Under the pieces are notes generated by a model that did no database searches, was not told where the DNA came from, and was given only the letters and a program-made list of their open reading frames with translations. From contig NZ_CABFLY010000001.1 in NCBI RefSeq assembly GCF_901875305.1, positions 372,001 through 436,000 of the forward strand: a stretch of DNA of 64,000 nt, in the 5' to 3' direction. Source of the stretch: Rothia mucilaginosa (GTDB lineage Bacteria > Actinomycetota > Actinomycetes > Actinomycetales > Micrococcaceae). Of this stretch, positions 10,274 through 20,665 are shown piece after piece. Both the position numbers and the translations under genes were made by a program. How positions within the stretch are numbered: the stretch's first letter is position 1; each line of letters opens with the position of its first letter.

Positions 10274-13200
10274 ATGTCCAACGAATCTTCGCTTGGTTTG
10301 ATGCGAATTGGCCTTGCCACCGCCGACGACATCCGTCGTTGGTCCTTCGGTGAGGTTAAGAAGCCCGAGACCATCAACTACCGTACCCTGAAGCCCGAGA
10401 AGGACGGTCTCTTCGACGAGCGTATCTTCGGCCCCACTAAGGACTGGGAGTGCTACTGCGGTAAGTACAAGCGCGTGCGCTTCAAGGGTATTGTGTGTGA
10501 GCGCTGTGGCGTTGAGGTGACCCGTTCCAAGGTTCGTCGCGAGCGCATGGGCCACATTGAGCTGGCCGCTCCTGTGACCCACATTTGGTACTTCAAGGGT
10601 GTTCCCTCCCGTCTGGGCTACCTGCTGGATTTGGCTCCGAAGGACCTGGAGAAGGTCATCTACTTCGCTGCGTACATGATTACCAGCGTTGACGAGGAGG
10701 CTCGTCACGAGGACCTGCCCATGCTGCAGGCAGCTCACGACCGTGAGAAGCAGGAGCTTGAGGCCGCTCTGAACGCTGATGTGAACGCTATTAGCCGCGA
10801 GGTTGAGGCTGAGCTGGCTCGTATTGAGGCAGAGGGTGGTAGGAACCCTGAGAAGCGCAAGCTGCGCGATAACGCTGAGCGTCAGCTTGCTTCTGTCCGT
10901 AAGCGCTACGAGCGCGAGGCGGCTCACCTGGAGAGCGTGTGGGAGCGTTTCAAGTCCTTGAAGGTTGCTGACCTCGAGGGTAATGAGGCTCTGTACCGTT
11001 CCATGGTGGATAAGTACGGCATGTACTTTGAGGGCGCCATGGGTGCCGAGGCTATCAAGAAGCGTCTGGAGTCTTTCGACCTGGAAGCTGAGGCTGAGGC
11101 TCTTAAGGAGATTATTCAGACCGGTAAGGGTCAGAAGAAGACCCGTGCTTTGAAGCGTCTGAAGGTTGTTAACGCCTTCCTGACCACCAACAACTCCCCG
11201 CTGGGTATGGTTCTGGACGTTGTTCCGGTCATCCCGCCGGAGCTGCGCCCGATGGTTCAGCTGGATGGTGGCCGCTTTGCGACCTCCGACCTGAACGACC
11301 TGTACCGTCGCGTGATTAACCGTAACAACCGTCTGAAGCGTCTGCTGGAGCTGGGTGCTCCCGAGATCATCGTGAACAACGAGAAGCGTATGCTACAGGA
11401 AGCTGTGGACTCGCTCTTCGATAACGGCCGTCGTGGCCGTCCGGTGACCGGTCCCGGTAACCGTCCCCTGAAGTCCCTGTCGGATATGCTCAAGGGTAAG
11501 CAGGGTCGTTTCCGTCAGAACCTGCTGGGTAAGCGTGTGGACTACTCCGGTCGTTCCGTGATTGTGGTTGGTCCGCAACTGCAGATGCACCAGTGTGGTC
11601 TGCCTAAGCAGATGGCGCTGGAGCTCTTCAAGCCTTTCGTCATGAAGCGTCTGGTGGAACTGAGCCACGCTCAGAACATTAAGAGCGCTAAGCGTATGGT
11701 CGAGCGTTTCCGTCCGCAGGTTTGGGATGTTCTGGAAGAGGTTATCGCCGAGCACCCCGTGCTGCTGAACCGTGCACCTACCCTGCACCGTCTCGGTATT
11801 CAGGCGTTTGAGCCGAAGCTGGTTGAGGGTAAGGCTATTCAGCTACACCCGCTGGTCTGTTCTGCGTTCAACGCTGACTTCGATGGTGACCAGATGGCAG
11901 TTCACCTGCCGCTGTCTCCCGAGGCTCAGGCTGAGGCTCGCATCCTCATGCTGTCCTCGAACAACATCCTGAAGCCGTCGGATGGCCGTCCCGTGGCCGT
12001 TCCTTCGCAGGATATGATTATCGGTCTGTACCACCTGACTACTCCTCGCGATGGCCAGAAGAACGAGGGTCACGCTTTCTCCTCGGTTTCTGAGGCCCTG
12101 ATGGCGATGGATCGCCACGAGATTGAGCTGTACACCAAGGTGAAGATTCTGATGGATGGCGATCAGTTTGTTGCTCCTGAGGGTTGGGAAGCTCCTGAGG
12201 GTTACAAGCCCGGCGACCCCGTACTGCTGGACTGCACCGTTGGCCAGATTCTGTTCAACCAGGCTCTGCCGAAGGACTACCCCTGGTTCACCGGTGTGGC
12301 AGATAAGAAGGGCCTGGGTAGCCTGATTAACGACCTGGCTGAGCGTTACCCGATGGACGTTGTGGCGCGTGCTCTGGATAACCTGAAGAACGCAGGTTTC
12401 TACTGGGCATCCCGTTCGGGTGTGACGGTGGCTGTCTCCGATATTGCTACTCCCTCTGAGAAGCCGGCGATTATGGAGCGCTATGAGAAGCAGGCTGCCG
12501 CAATTCAGGATGACTTCGAGATCGGTACTATTGACGATGAAGAGCGTCGTCAGGAGCTGATTAAGGTTTGGACCGAAGCTACCGACGTGGTGGCAGAGGC
12601 TATGCGTGAGAACCTGAGCTCTCACGGTGGTCTGAACACTATTTACCGTATGGTGACCTCTGGTGCACGTGGTAACTGGATGCAGGTCCGTCAGATTGCG
12701 GGTATCCGTGGTCTGGTGTCGAACCCGAAGGGCGAGATTATGCCCCGCCCGATTAAGTCTTCCTACCGTGAGGGCCTGTCGGTTCTGGAGTACTTCATCG
12801 CAACCCACGGTGCACGTAAGGGCCTGGCTGATACCGCACTGCGTACCGCTAACTCGGGTTATCTGACCCGTCGTCTGGTGGACGTGTCGCAGGACGTTAT
12901 CGTTCGCGAGCACGACTGTGGCACTCGCCGCGGCCTGATGCTCCCGTTGGTTGACGCCGACGGTAACCTGCACCCGGACGTTGAGACTTCGATTCACGGT
13001 CGTACCCTCGCGGTGGACGTGAAGGACGAGGCCGGTAACGTTCTGGCTGAAGCCGGTGCTGATGTTTCCGATGAGCTCATCGAGAAGCTGTTCAAGGCTG
13101 GTGTGAAGGAAGTACGCGTTCGCTCGGTTCTGACCTGTGAGTCTGCTATCGGTGTGTGTGCTCTGTGCTACGGCCGTTCGATGGCTTCGAACGTTCTGGT

Positions 13201-14185
13201 TGATATCGGTGAGGCTGTTGGTATCATTGCGGCTCAATCGATTGGTGAGCCCGGTACCCAGCTGACCATGCGTACCTTCCACACCGGTGGTGTGGCGTCG
13301 GCAGACGATATTACTCAGGGTCTGCCCCGTATTCAGGAGTTGTTCGAGGCTCGTACCCCCAAGGGCGTCGCTCCGATTTCTGAGGTGTCCGGTCGCGTGA
13401 CCATTGAGGATACCGAGAAGTCCTACAAGATTGTGGTGACCCCGGACGACGGTTCTGAGCCCCAGTCCTACACCGTTCTGCGCCGTGCAGCTTCCAAGTT
13501 GCAGAATGGCGATTACGTCCACGTTGGCGATCAGCTGGCTACCGGTTCTGTTGACCCGAAGGAGGTCCTGCGAATCCGCGGTCCTCGTGAGGCTCAGAAG
13601 CATCTGGTGAGCGAGGTCCAGGGCGTGTACAAGTCACAGGGTGTGGAAATCCACGACAAGCACGTCGAGGTAATCGTCCGCCAGATGCTGCGTCGCGTGA
13701 CCGTGATTGAGTCCGGTGACACCGACCTTCTGCCGGGTGAGCTGGTTGATAACATCGTCTTCCAGACCGCAAACCGTAAGGCTCTGCTCGAGGGCAAGAA
13801 GCCTGCTGCTGGTCGTCCCGAGATGATGGGTATTACCAAGGCTTCGCTGGCTACCGAGTCCTGGCTGTCGGCGGCCTCCTTCCAGGAGACCACCCGCGTC
13901 CTGACTCAGGCAGCTATGGAGGCGAAGACCGACCCGCTGCTGGGCCTGAAGGAGAACGTGATTATCGGTAAGCTGGTTCCTGCCGGTACCGGTTTGGCGC
14001 GTTACAACGATATTGAGGTTGAGCCGAGCGCTCAGGCTACCGCTGAGCGTTTGCAGTCTCTGGACACCTTCGGCGGCGGTTACCCGAGTGCTTTCCAGAT
14101 TGATAGCGAGGTGTACTCCTACGGCAATAACGGTGGTTTCCGCGCTGTTTCGCTGGATGAGTACGGTCGTGGCTTGGAGCTCTAA
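10274..14185 (+). CDS. rpoC: DNA-directed RNA polymerase beta-prime subunit
   Basis: This 1303-residue beta-prime subunit carries the active-site magnesium loop [12 protein letters not shown] (aspartates about 535, 537 and 539). The N-terminal zinc ribbon is CYCGKYKR...CERCG, and the second zinc site is around [15 protein letters not shown]. The N-terminus [20 protein letters not shown] is typical of Actinobacteria. It is co-transcribed with rpoB and closed by a strong terminator. Confidence 0.98.
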   Translation: MSNESSLGLMRIGLATADDIRRWSFGEVKKPETINYRTLKPEKDGLFDERIFGPTKDWECYCGKYKRVRFKGIVCERCGVEVTRSKVRRERMGHIELAAPVTHIWYFKGVPSRLGYLLDLAPKDLEKVIYFAAYMITSVDEEARHEDLPMLQAAHDREKQELEAALNADVNAISREVEAELARIEAEGGRNPEKRKLRDNAERQLASVRKRYEREAAHLESVWERFKSLKVADLEGNEALYRSMVDKYGMYFEGAMGAEAIKKRLESFDLEAEAEALKEIIQTGKGQKKTRALKRLKVVNAFLTTNNSPLGMVLDVVPVIPPELRPMVQLDGGRFATSDLNDLYRRVINRNNRLKRLLELGAPEIIVNNEKRMLQEAVDSLFDNGRRGRPVTGPGNRPLKSLSDMLKGKQGRFRQNLLGKRVDYSGRSVIVVGPQLQMHQCGLPKQMALELFKPFVMKRLVELSHAQNIKSAKRMVERFRPQVWDVLEEVIAEHPVLLNRAPTLHRLGIQAFEPKLVEGKAIQLHPLVCSAFNADFDGDQMAVHLPLSPEAQAEARILMLSSNNILKPSDGRPVAVPSQDMIIGLYHLTTPRDGQKNEGHAFSSVSEALMAMDRHEIELYTKVKILMDGDQFVAPEGWEAPEGYKPGDPVLLDCTVGQILFNQALPKDYPWFTGVADKKGLGSLINDLAERYPMDVVARALDNLKNAGFYWASRSGVTVAVSDIATPSEKPAIMERYEKQAAAIQDDFEIGTIDDEERRQELIKVWTEATDVVAEAMRENLSSHGGLNTIYRMVTSGARGNWMQVRQIAGIRGLVSNPKGEIMPRPIKSSYREGLSVLEYFIATHGARKGLADTALRTANSGYLTRRLVDVSQDVIVREHDCGTRRGLMLPLVDADGNLHPDVETSIHGRTLAVDVKDEAGNVLAEAGADVSDELIEKLFKAGVKEVRVRSVLTCESAIGVCALCYGRSMASNVLVDIGEAVGIIAAQSIGEPGTQLTMRTFHTGGVASADDITQGLPRIQELFEARTPKGVAPISEVSGRVTIEDTEKSYKIVVTPDDGSEPQSYTVLRRAASKLQNGDYVHVGDQLATGSVDPKEVLRIRGPREAQKHLVSEVQGVYKSQGVEIHDKHVEVIVRQMLRRVTVIESGDTDLLPGELVDNIVFQTANRKALLEGKKPAAGRPEMMGITKASLATESWLSAASFQETTRVLTQAAMEAKTDPLLGLKENVIIGKLVPAGTGLARYNDIEVEPSAQATAERLQSLDTFGGGYPSAFQIDSEVYSYGNNGGFRAVSLDEYGRGLEL

Positions 14186-14225
14186 GCTTCCTGCTGCTTG
14201 CTAGGTCTGAAGCCTAAGCATCCGT

Positions 14226-14270
14226 AAAAGCGCGGATACTCGAGATTTCTCTCGGGTATCCGCGCTTTTG
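14226..14270 (+). terminator. strong terminator after rpoC
   Basis: A nearly perfect 20-bp stem begins AAAAGCGCGGATAC and returns as GTATCCGCGCTTTT, with a TTTC loop. The ends are A/T-rich, so it may work in both directions. Confidence 0.9.
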
Positions 14271-14651
14271 TATACCCCACGTGTAGATGGTTGGGGAGAG
14301 GGAGGTAATTCATTTTCTTGATTCACGATGGAATGGTTATGGTTGTGGTAACGGTGAAAATCTTTATGAATCTTGTATTTAGATTTGTTATGAGTGTGTC
14401 TTGAGACCTTTTTATTCAAAATATTTTGGGAATTCTGTTGAAAAAGAATCTGCCCGGAGAGAAAAATTCTTTTGGTTGTAAGTTTTGAGGGATATGGTAG
14501 GAGGCTTGGTTTGCTGAGTTTACTGGAGTAAGCGTCTATATATAGACAGCCTATTCGTTTTTGTTGATTGTCTTAAAAGAATAAATATTCTTTAAAATTT
14601 GAGTGTTTGGGCAATTGGAAAACGCTCTGACTTGGATTTACTCTTGAAGGC
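14271..14651 (+). other. AT-rich spacer with palindromes upstream of the ceramidase gene
   Basis: There is no gene here. Composition changes abruptly to AT-rich compared with the coding DNA on both sides. Two perfect palindromes stand out: GTCTATATATAGAC (14534-14547), and AAAGAATA, AA, TATTCTTT (14576-14593). They lie 60-120 bp before the ceramidase start and are plausible operator sites. No clear promoter was identified. Confidence 0.5.
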
Positions 14652-16835
14652 ATGCAAATCACTCCAGTCACTTCCGGATCGGGGAGAAACAGCTTCACCC
14701 TGCATACTTCCGGCATTGCTCCATGTCCCTCATTTCAACAGGTGTTCGGATTCAATCCGGCGCCAAAGACCAAGAACTCTATAATTTCACGACTTGTAAC
14801 GCCTAAACGGTCACTGGCACGTGTTGGTGCCGCCTGCCTCATTGCTGCCTCCACAATCTTGCCCTCGGGGCAGATGGCCATGGCCGCACCTGCGGCCCAG
14901 GCATCTCAATCCACGCCCTACCTGGTGGGTGCCGGTGCAGCTGATATCACCGGTGAGCCTGGTGAGGTAGGTTTCATGGGTTACGGTGACTCTTCGCAGA
15001 AGGGGAGCGGCGTGCATACTCGTCAGTATGCTCGTGCTTTTATTGCTGTGGATCGGGCCTCCGGCAAGCGTAACCTCATTGTCGTTCTGGACACTTTGAC
15101 GAGTTGGCAGTCTCTGCGTGATGAGTTGGTTAAGCGTATTCGTGCCGAGTTCGGATCCCAGTACTCGGAGTCGAACATTATGATTACTGCGACTCACACC
15201 CATGCCACCCCGGGTGGTATCACCCATCAGAGCCTGTACAACATCACGACCCTGGGATTCCATCAGGACACCTTTAACGCCCAGGTGGAGGGCACTCTGA
15301 AGGCTGTGCGCCAGGCAACGAAGGACCTGGCCCCCGGTAACTTGACGGTCTCTACTTCGAAGCTCACGGGTGTGGGCGTTAACCGTTCTCGCGAGGCCTT
15401 TAACCGCGATTCGCAGGAGTTGCGGTCTAAGCTTCCGAACGGTACCGATCCGACCAATATGACCTTGCGTCTGGAGCGTAATGGTAAGACCCGCGCGGTG
15501 CTGAACTGGTACGCTTTGCATTCGACCTCGTTGACGTCGAAGAATACTCTGATTTCTAGCGATAATAAGGGGTATGCCGAGTACCTGTTGGAGAATCAGG
15601 ATCACGGTGTCGACCGTAACGTTCCCGGTAGCGGTGACGGTTTCATTGCTGCTTTTGCAAACGCCAACGCCGGTGATGTTACCCCGAATACTTGGCTTAA
15701 GCCAGGTCAGGGACCTACCAAGGATGACCACCAGAACCTGAAGATTCAAGGGCAGAAGCAGGCGGATGCCGTCCGTACCCAGCTCAAGAACGCAGGTAAC
15801 TCGGTGGGTACCGGTTTGGATTCGCGTATCTCCTACTTCAATTTCTCCGGCATGAATGTTGATGCTAAGTACACTGGAACCGGCCGGGCTGAGCGTACCT
15901 GCCAGGGCTTCCTGGGTACTCCGTTTGGTGCAGGATCTACCGAGGATGGCGGTGGTGGCTGGGATGTATATAAGGAAGGCTCGAGCCGTCCTTCCATCTT
16001 GGGCACTCTGGTTTTCACTCCGAGCGTTGCGCAGGCGCGATGCCAGCAGCCGAAGGGTATTCTCTTCGCTGCTAAGAATGGAACGATTATTCAGGAGAAG
16101 TTCCCCGTTCAGATTATGCGCTTCGGTGACTACTACCTACTGGGCATACCGGGTGAGTTTACCGGTGCGGTGGGTGTGCAGTATCGTCAGGATGCTGCAA
16201 AGCTCTTTGGTGTGCCTGAGTCGCATATTATCTTGCAGGGCTACACCAATGCTTATGACCACTATGTAACGACCCCTGAGGAATATGACTCGCAGCAGTA
16301 TGAGGGTGGTGCTACCCTTTTTGGTCGCTATACCTCCAGCGCGTTCCGCCAGACGATTAATGTAGTTGGAACTTCGCTGAAGAATGGTTCTTCTCTGGGG
16401 ATTGGTGATCGTCCGAATGATCGCCGTCCGGTCTCTAGTCTGCAGGGCAAGGTCGTCTACGATTCCCCCATGTTTGGTACGCGTTATGGCCAGGTGACCC
16501 AGCAACCTCAGGATGCTATAGCTGGCCGCGAGGAGGTTTCGGCTCGTTTTGTGGGTGCTCACCCGAATAACAATATCCATCACGATGGTAGCTACTTCGT
16601 GATTGAGCGTCGCGTGGGTAACACGTGGAAGTACTACACGGGCGATAACAACCCCGATACTTTCTTTGAGTGGAAGCGTATGGGTATTTCTGCTTCTCAG
16701 GTAACGGTTCGCTGGAAGGTACCTGCGAATACCCCAAAGGGTCAGTACCGTATCCGTTATTTCGGTACTGCGAAGAAGATTTCGGGTGTGAAGTCTAACT
16801 TTGAAGGCCAGACTCGCCAGTTCCAGGTTGTCTAA
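14652..16835 (+). CDS. secreted neutral ceramidase homologue
   Basis: This 727-residue protein belongs to the neutral/alkaline non-lysosomal ceramidase family, zinc amidases that split ceramide into sphingosine and fatty acid. Visible family motifs are THTHATPGG (zinc histidines about 182 and 184), WYALHSTS (H290), AFANANAGDVTPN, IPGEFTG (E502) and the NAYDHYVTTPEEYDSQQYEGG region. The C-terminus forms an Ig-like domain. The nucleophile motif GDVSPN reads GDVTPN, with Thr at about 344. A hydrophobic segment at about residues 55-80 ending AMAAPAAQA is a signal peptide; the preceding 50 residues make an unusually long leader. ATG 14652 has a purine stretch only one base upstream, so the true start is uncertain. 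Substrate is inferred. Confidence 0.88.
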   Translation: MQITPVTSGSGRNSFTLHTSGIAPCPSFQQVFGFNPAPKTKNSIISRLVTPKRSLARVGAACLIAASTILPSGQMAMAAPAAQASQSTPYLVGAGAADITGEPGEVGFMGYGDSSQKGSGVHTRQYARAFIAVDRASGKRNLIVVLDTLTSWQSLRDELVKRIRAEFGSQYSESNIMITATHTHATPGGITHQSLYNITTLGFHQDTFNAQVEGTLKAVRQATKDLAPGNLTVSTSKLTGVGVNRSREAFNRDSQELRSKLPNGTDPTNMTLRLERNGKTRAVLNWYALHSTSLTSKNTLISSDNKGYAEYLLENQDHGVDRNVPGSGDGFIAAFANANAGDVTPNTWLKPGQGPTKDDHQNLKIQGQKQADAVRTQLKNAGNSVGTGLDSRISYFNFSGMNVDAKYTGTGRAERTCQGFLGTPFGAGSTEDGGGGWDVYKEGSSRPSILGTLVFTPSVAQARCQQPKGILFAAKNGTIIQEKFPVQIMRFGDYYLLGIPGEFTGAVGVQYRQDAAKLFGVPESHIILQGYTNAYDHYVTTPEEYDSQQYEGGATLFGRYTSSAFRQTINVVGTSLKNGSSLGIGDRPNDRRPVSSLQGKVVYDSPMFGTRYGQVTQQPQDAIAGREEVSARFVGAHPNNNIHHDGSYFVIERRVGNTWKYYTGDNNPDTFFEWKRMGISASQVTVRWKVPANTPKGQYRIRYFGTAKKISGVKSNFEGQTRQFQVV

Positions 16836-16880
16836 GCACTGACTGCTTTGGGATTGGGTAGTATTTACACCTTGTGCTGT

Positions 16881-16932
16881 ATGTAAGAAGTCGCTAAGAA
16901 TCTGATTTATGGTTCTTGGCGACTTCTTGCAT
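16881..16932 (+). terminator. terminator after the ceramidase gene
   Basis: Arms of about 22 bp (16881-16902 and 16911-16932) pair with a few G-U or single mismatches across an 8-base loop. The outer ends read ATGTAAGAAGTCG and CGACTTCTTGCAT. Confidence 0.8.
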
Positions 16933-17054
16933 GCCGGGCTAGCTGGGGGAGCTGGTATATGTGTAAGAATTGCAAGCATGTAATTTAAGTGGTGTAAATC
17001 AATAGGAGCTGCCTTCAATATCGGCTTAAAAGCGGAAAATCTGCGTAGTCTCGC

Positions 17055-17083
17055 TAGATTAAGCTGGGTTTAACCTGTATAGT
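17055..17083 (+). promoter_or_regulatory. str operon promoter
   Basis: TAGATT (17055-17060), a 17-bp spacer and TATAGT (17078-17083). The longer pattern ATTAAGC, 9 bases, CCTGTATAGTCTT recurs with identical spacing upstream of rplM-rpsI at 50080-50108, which supports a real shared promoter. Confidence 0.6.
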
Positions 17084-17432
17084 CTTATGCGAAGTACTTG
17101 AGCTCGGTGTACTGGATCCACCCTCGGTGGGTTCCCTCGGGACTTTCCGAGGATGCGGGCAAACGAATCAATGGCAGTATGGATACCGTCCTTTGGCGTT
17201 GCTTTTTTGCTGACGCCTAAATGCCATTTTTACGTGTGCCCAAAAACTTTTTCGTCTTCGGATGAAAAGGAGACAGAACTCGCCGAGAGTTGAGGAACCT
17301 ATAGAAACCAACCGGAGTGCCTAGCGCACCCGAGCGTTTCTGATAACCGAGAGCACCCATCCATCGTGATGGGGGCCAGTAAGTTTATACGGGTTTCTCT
17401 AACGAGAAACCTGATCAAGCAACGGAGAAAAC
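17084..17432 (+). promoter_or_regulatory. structured str operon leader with attenuator-like stem
   Basis: No gene lies in the 350 bases between promoter and rpsL. AATGGCA (17170-17176) pairs with TGCCATT (17222-17228), which is followed by TTT. Inside it GGCGT (17195-17199) pairs with ACGCC (17213-17217) around a six-T loop. This looks like an intrinsic terminator or attenuator. Nearer rpsL, CCCATC/GATGGG and the perfect stem GGTTTCTC (17392-17399) / GAGAAACC (17404-17411) add more structure. Feedback control by S7 or S12 is possible but not shown. Confidence 0.5.
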
Positions 17433-17807
17433 GTGCCTACTATTCAGCAGCTGGTCCGTAAGGGCCGGACTCCCAAGGTCGTTAAGACCAAGGCGCCCGC
17501 ACTGAAGGGCAACCCCATGAAGCGTGGCGTGTGCACCCGTGTGTACACCACCACCCCGAAGAAGCCGAACTCGGCACTGCGTAAGGTCGCTCGTGTCAAG
17601 CTCAACGGCGGCGTCGAGGTTACCGCATACATTCCCGGTGAGGGTCACAACCTGCAGGAGCACTCGATTGTGCTCGTTCGCGGTGGTCGTGTGAAGGACC
17701 TCCCCGGTGTTCGTTACAAGATCGTTCGTGGCGCTCTGGATACCCAGGGTGTTAAGGGTCGCGGCCAGGCTCGCTCCCGCTACGGCGCTAAGAAGGAGAA
17801 GAAGTAA
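17433..17807 (+). CDS. rpsL: 30S ribosomal protein S12
   Basis: This 124-residue S12 has a GTG start ([12 protein letters not shown]). It sits in the decoding centre of the small subunit. The streptomycin-contact residues K43 (in TTPKKPNSA) and K88 (in [13 protein letters not shown]) are wild type. The stop codon overlaps the rpsG start by one base, indicating translational coupling. It is the first gene of the str operon. Confidence 0.98.
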   Translation: MPTIQQLVRKGRTPKVVKTKAPALKGNPMKRGVCTRVYTTTPKKPNSALRKVARVKLNGGVEVTAYIPGEGHNLQEHSIVLVRGGRVKDLPGVRYKIVRGALDTQGVKGRGQARSRYGAKKEKK

Positions 17808-18277
17808 TGCCTCGTAAGGGTCCCGCTCCCAAGCGTCCCCTCGTAAACGATCCTGTTTACGGTTCTGCTCTGGTCACTCAGCTGATCAACAAGGTTCTGC
17901 TGGACGGTAAGAAGTCCGTTGCAGAGCGCATTGTCTACGGTGCCCTCGAGGGTGTCGAGAAGAAGACCGGTTCCGATCCGGTTGCAACTCTGAAGAAGGC
18001 TATGGACAACATCAAGCCTTCGCTCGAGGTCCGTTCCCGCCGCGTTGGCGGTGCAACCTACCAGGTTCCGGTTGAGGTTCGCCCCGGCCGTTCCACCGCT
18101 CTGGCTCTCCGCTGGCTCGTTGGCTTCTCCAAGCAGCGCCGCGAGAAGACCATGACTGAGCGTCTGATGAACGAGATCCTGGATGCATCTAACGGTCTCG
18201 GTGCCGCTGTGAAGCGTCGCGAAGACACCCACAAGATGGCCGAGTCCAACAAGGCCTTCGCACACTACCGCTGGTAA
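17807..18277 (+). CDS. rpsG: 30S ribosomal protein S7
   Basis: This 156-residue S7 begins [16 protein letters not shown] and ends AFAHYRW, both typical of Actinobacteria. It organises the 3' major domain of 16S rRNA at the E and P sites. The TAATG overlap with rpsL keeps the two in one translational unit. A terminator-like stem separates it from fusA. Confidence 0.98.
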   Translation: MPRKGPAPKRPLVNDPVYGSALVTQLINKVLLDGKKSVAERIVYGALEGVEKKTGSDPVATLKKAMDNIKPSLEVRSRRVGGATYQVPVEVRPGRSTALALRWLVGFSKQRREKTMTERLMNEILDASNGLGAAVKRREDTHKMAESNKAFAHYRW

Positions 18278-18289
18278 TTCTCCGTTTAG

Positions 18290-18323
18290 AGCCTGCCGAG
18301 TCGAATCGAGTCGGCAGGCTTTC
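18290..18323 (+). terminator. stem between rpsG and fusA
   Basis: AGCCTGCCGA (18290-18299) pairs with TCGGCAGGCT (18311-18320), followed by TTC. It is probably a partial terminator that lowers readthrough into fusA, since no obvious separate fusA promoter was found. Confidence 0.65.
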
Positions 18324-18349
18324 GGAGTATCTCATTTAGGGAGAATAAC

Positions 18350-20464
18350 GTGGCACTTGACGTGTTCACCGACCTTAACAAGGTCCGCAACATCGGTATT
18401 ATGGCGCATATTGACGCCGGTAAGACCACCACTACCGAACGCATCCTGTTCTACACCGGTATTAACCACAAGATCGGTGAGACCCACGATGGCGCATCGA
18501 CCATGGACTGGATGGCTCAGGAGCAGGAGCGAGGTATTACTATTACCTCCGCAGCAACCACCTGCTTCTGGAAGGGTAACCAGATCAACATTATCGACAC
18601 CCCCGGTCACGTCGACTTCACCGTTGAGGTTGAGCGCTCCCTGCGCGTCCTTGACGGCGCAGTTGCTGTGTTCGACGGCAAGGAAGGTGTTGAGCCTCAG
18701 TCTGAGACCGTGTGGCGTCAGGCTGACAAGTACGACGTCCCCCGTATCTGCTTCGTCAACAAGATGGACAAGATGGGTGCGGACTTCTACTTCACCGTTC
18801 AGACCATCATCGACCGCCTGGGTGCTCGCCCGCTGGTTGTCCAGCTTCCCATTGGTGCTGAGAGCGACTTCCTCGGCGTTGTGGACCTGCTCGAGATGAA
18901 GGCATACGTCTGGCCTGGCGACGCCAAGGGTGACGTGAGCATGGGTGCTTCTTACGAGGTTCAGGAGATTCCTGCTGACCTGGTCGAGAAGGCTGAGCAG
19001 TACCGTGCTGAGCTGGTTGAGGCTGTTGCCGAGTCGAGCGAAGAGCTCATGGAGAAGTACCTTGAAGAGGGCGAGCTGACCATCTCCGAGATTAAGGCTG
19101 GTATTCGCCAGCTCGTGATCGCAGGCGAGGCATTCCCCGTTCTCTGTGGTTCTGCATTCAAGAACCGCGGTGTTCAGCCCATGCTGGACGCTGTGATTGA
19201 GTACCTGCCCTCCCCGCTGGACGTTCCGGACGTCGTTGGCTCCAACCCCTCCAACGAGGAAGAGAAGCTGACCCGTAAGGCATCCGCTGACGAGCCTTTC
19301 GCAGCATTGGCCTTCAAGGTTGCGGCTCACCCGTTCTACGGTCAGCTGACCTACACCCGCGTGTACTCCGGTGTTGCAGCTCAGGGCCAGCAGGTTCTGA
19401 ACTCCACCAAGGGTAAGAAGGAGCGTATCGGTAAGCTCTTCCAGATGCACTCCAACAAGGAGAACCCTGTTGAGGAGATTACCGCAGGTCACATTTACGC
19501 AGCAATCGGTCTGAAGGACACCACCACCGGTGACACTCTGTGCGACCCTGCACACCCGATTGTTCTCGAGTCGATGACCTTCCCCGACCCCGTGATCTTC
19601 GTGGCTATTGAGCCCAAGACCAAGGGTGACCAGGAGAAGATGTCCACCGCTATCCAGAAGCTCTCCGCTGAGGACCCCACCTTCACCGTTTCGCTGAACG
19701 AAGAAACCGGTCAGACCGAAATCGGTGGTATGGGTGAGTTGCACCTGGACATTATCGTTGACCGTATGAAGCGTGAGTTCAAGGTTGAGGCTAACGTTGG
19801 TAAGCCTCAGGTTGCATACCGTGAGACCATCAAGAAGGCAGTCGAGAAGGTCGACTACACCCACAAGAAGCAGACTGGTGGTTCCGGTCAGTTCGCAAAG
19901 GTGCAGGTTTCCTTCGAGCCTCTGCCCCTGGACGGCGAGGTTCTGTACGAGTTCGAGGACAAGGTCACCGGTGGCCGTGTGCCTCGCGAGTACATCCCCT
20001 CGGTGGATGCTGGTATCCAGGACGCCATGAAGTTCGGTGTCCTCGCTGGCTACCCGATGGTGGGCGTGAAGGCAACCCTGCTCGACGGTGCTTACCACGA
20101 CGTCGACTCCTCCGAAATGGCGTTCAAGATTGCCGGTTCGATGGTCTTCAAGGAAGGCGCTAAGCGCGCTAACCCGGTCCTGCTCGAGCCGCTGATGGAC
20201 GTTGAGGTTCGTACCCCCGAGGAGTACATGGGCGACGTGATCGGTGACCTGAACTCCCGCCGTGGCCAGGTTCGTTCCATGGAGGACGCTTCCGGCGTGA
20301 AGATCATTAAGGCTCTCGTACCGCTGACCGAGATGTTCGGTTACATTGGCGACCTGCGTGGTAAGACCCAGGGTCGTGCAGTGTTCTCGATGGCATTCGA
20401 CAGCTACGGCGAGGTTCCCAAGAACGTCGCTGACGAGATCATTCAGAAGAGCCGCGGCGAGTAA
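18350..20464 (+). CDS. fusA: elongation factor G
   Basis: This 704-residue translational GTPase drives ribosomal translocation. The G1 motif AHIDAGKTT, the G3 motif DTPGHVDF and the G4 motif NKMD are in place. The start is GTG 18350 after AGGGAG. The EF-G type domains II to V follow, ending [17 protein letters not shown]...EIIQKSRGE. It is the third gene of the str operon and is followed by a strong terminator, so tuf is largely uncoupled. Confidence 0.98.
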   Translation: MALDVFTDLNKVRNIGIMAHIDAGKTTTTERILFYTGINHKIGETHDGASTMDWMAQEQERGITITSAATTCFWKGNQINIIDTPGHVDFTVEVERSLRVLDGAVAVFDGKEGVEPQSETVWRQADKYDVPRICFVNKMDKMGADFYFTVQTIIDRLGARPLVVQLPIGAESDFLGVVDLLEMKAYVWPGDAKGDVSMGASYEVQEIPADLVEKAEQYRAELVEAVAESSEELMEKYLEEGELTISEIKAGIRQLVIAGEAFPVLCGSAFKNRGVQPMLDAVIEYLPSPLDVPDVVGSNPSNEEEKLTRKASADEPFAALAFKVAAHPFYGQLTYTRVYSGVAAQGQQVLNSTKGKKERIGKLFQMHSNKENPVEEITAGHIYAAIGLKDTTTGDTLCDPAHPIVLESMTFPDPVIFVAIEPKTKGDQEKMSTAIQKLSAEDPTFTVSLNEETGQTEIGGMGELHLDIIVDRMKREFKVEANVGKPQVAYRETIKKAVEKVDYTHKKQTGGSGQFAKVQVSFEPLPLDGEVLYEFEDKVTGGRVPREYIPSVDAGIQDAMKFGVLAGYPMVGVKATLLDGAYHDVDSSEMAFKIAGSMVFKEGAKRANPVLLEPLMDVEVRTPEEYMGDVIGDLNSRRGQVRSMEDASGVKIIKALVPLTEMFGYIGDLRGKTQGRAVFSMAFDSYGEVPKNVADEIIQKSRGE

Positions 20465-20480
20465 TTTTCGCAACTCACCC

Positions 20481-20511
20481 GTGGGCCACGGGGTAAAAAC
20501 CCGTGGCCCAC
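20481..20511 (+). terminator. terminator after fusA
   Basis: GTGGGCCACGGG (20481-20492) pairs perfectly with CCCGTGGCCCAC (20500-20511), with an ATTTTT stretch shortly after. Confidence 0.85.
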
Positions 20512-20665
20512 ACCAAAATTTTTCCATTAAATCCATCATTGAGAGCATGGACAGTTTCATCTCTGCGGTGTAATCCGCTATTGTAGACGCTAGACCGTTT
20601 TATAACGGGATGCGCCGGAGCGAAGATCCGCGTGCATGTTTTCAATCGTTCTAGGAGGAACACTC

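Noticed and set aside
11843-13603. Open frame antisense to rpoC
   Set aside because: Same codon-bias artefact as over rpoB.
17433-17807. Streptomycin resistance mutation in rpsL
   Set aside because: K43 and K88 are unchanged.
18332-20560. Open frame antisense to fusA
   Set aside because: Complement of a highly biased gene; no domain and no start signal.
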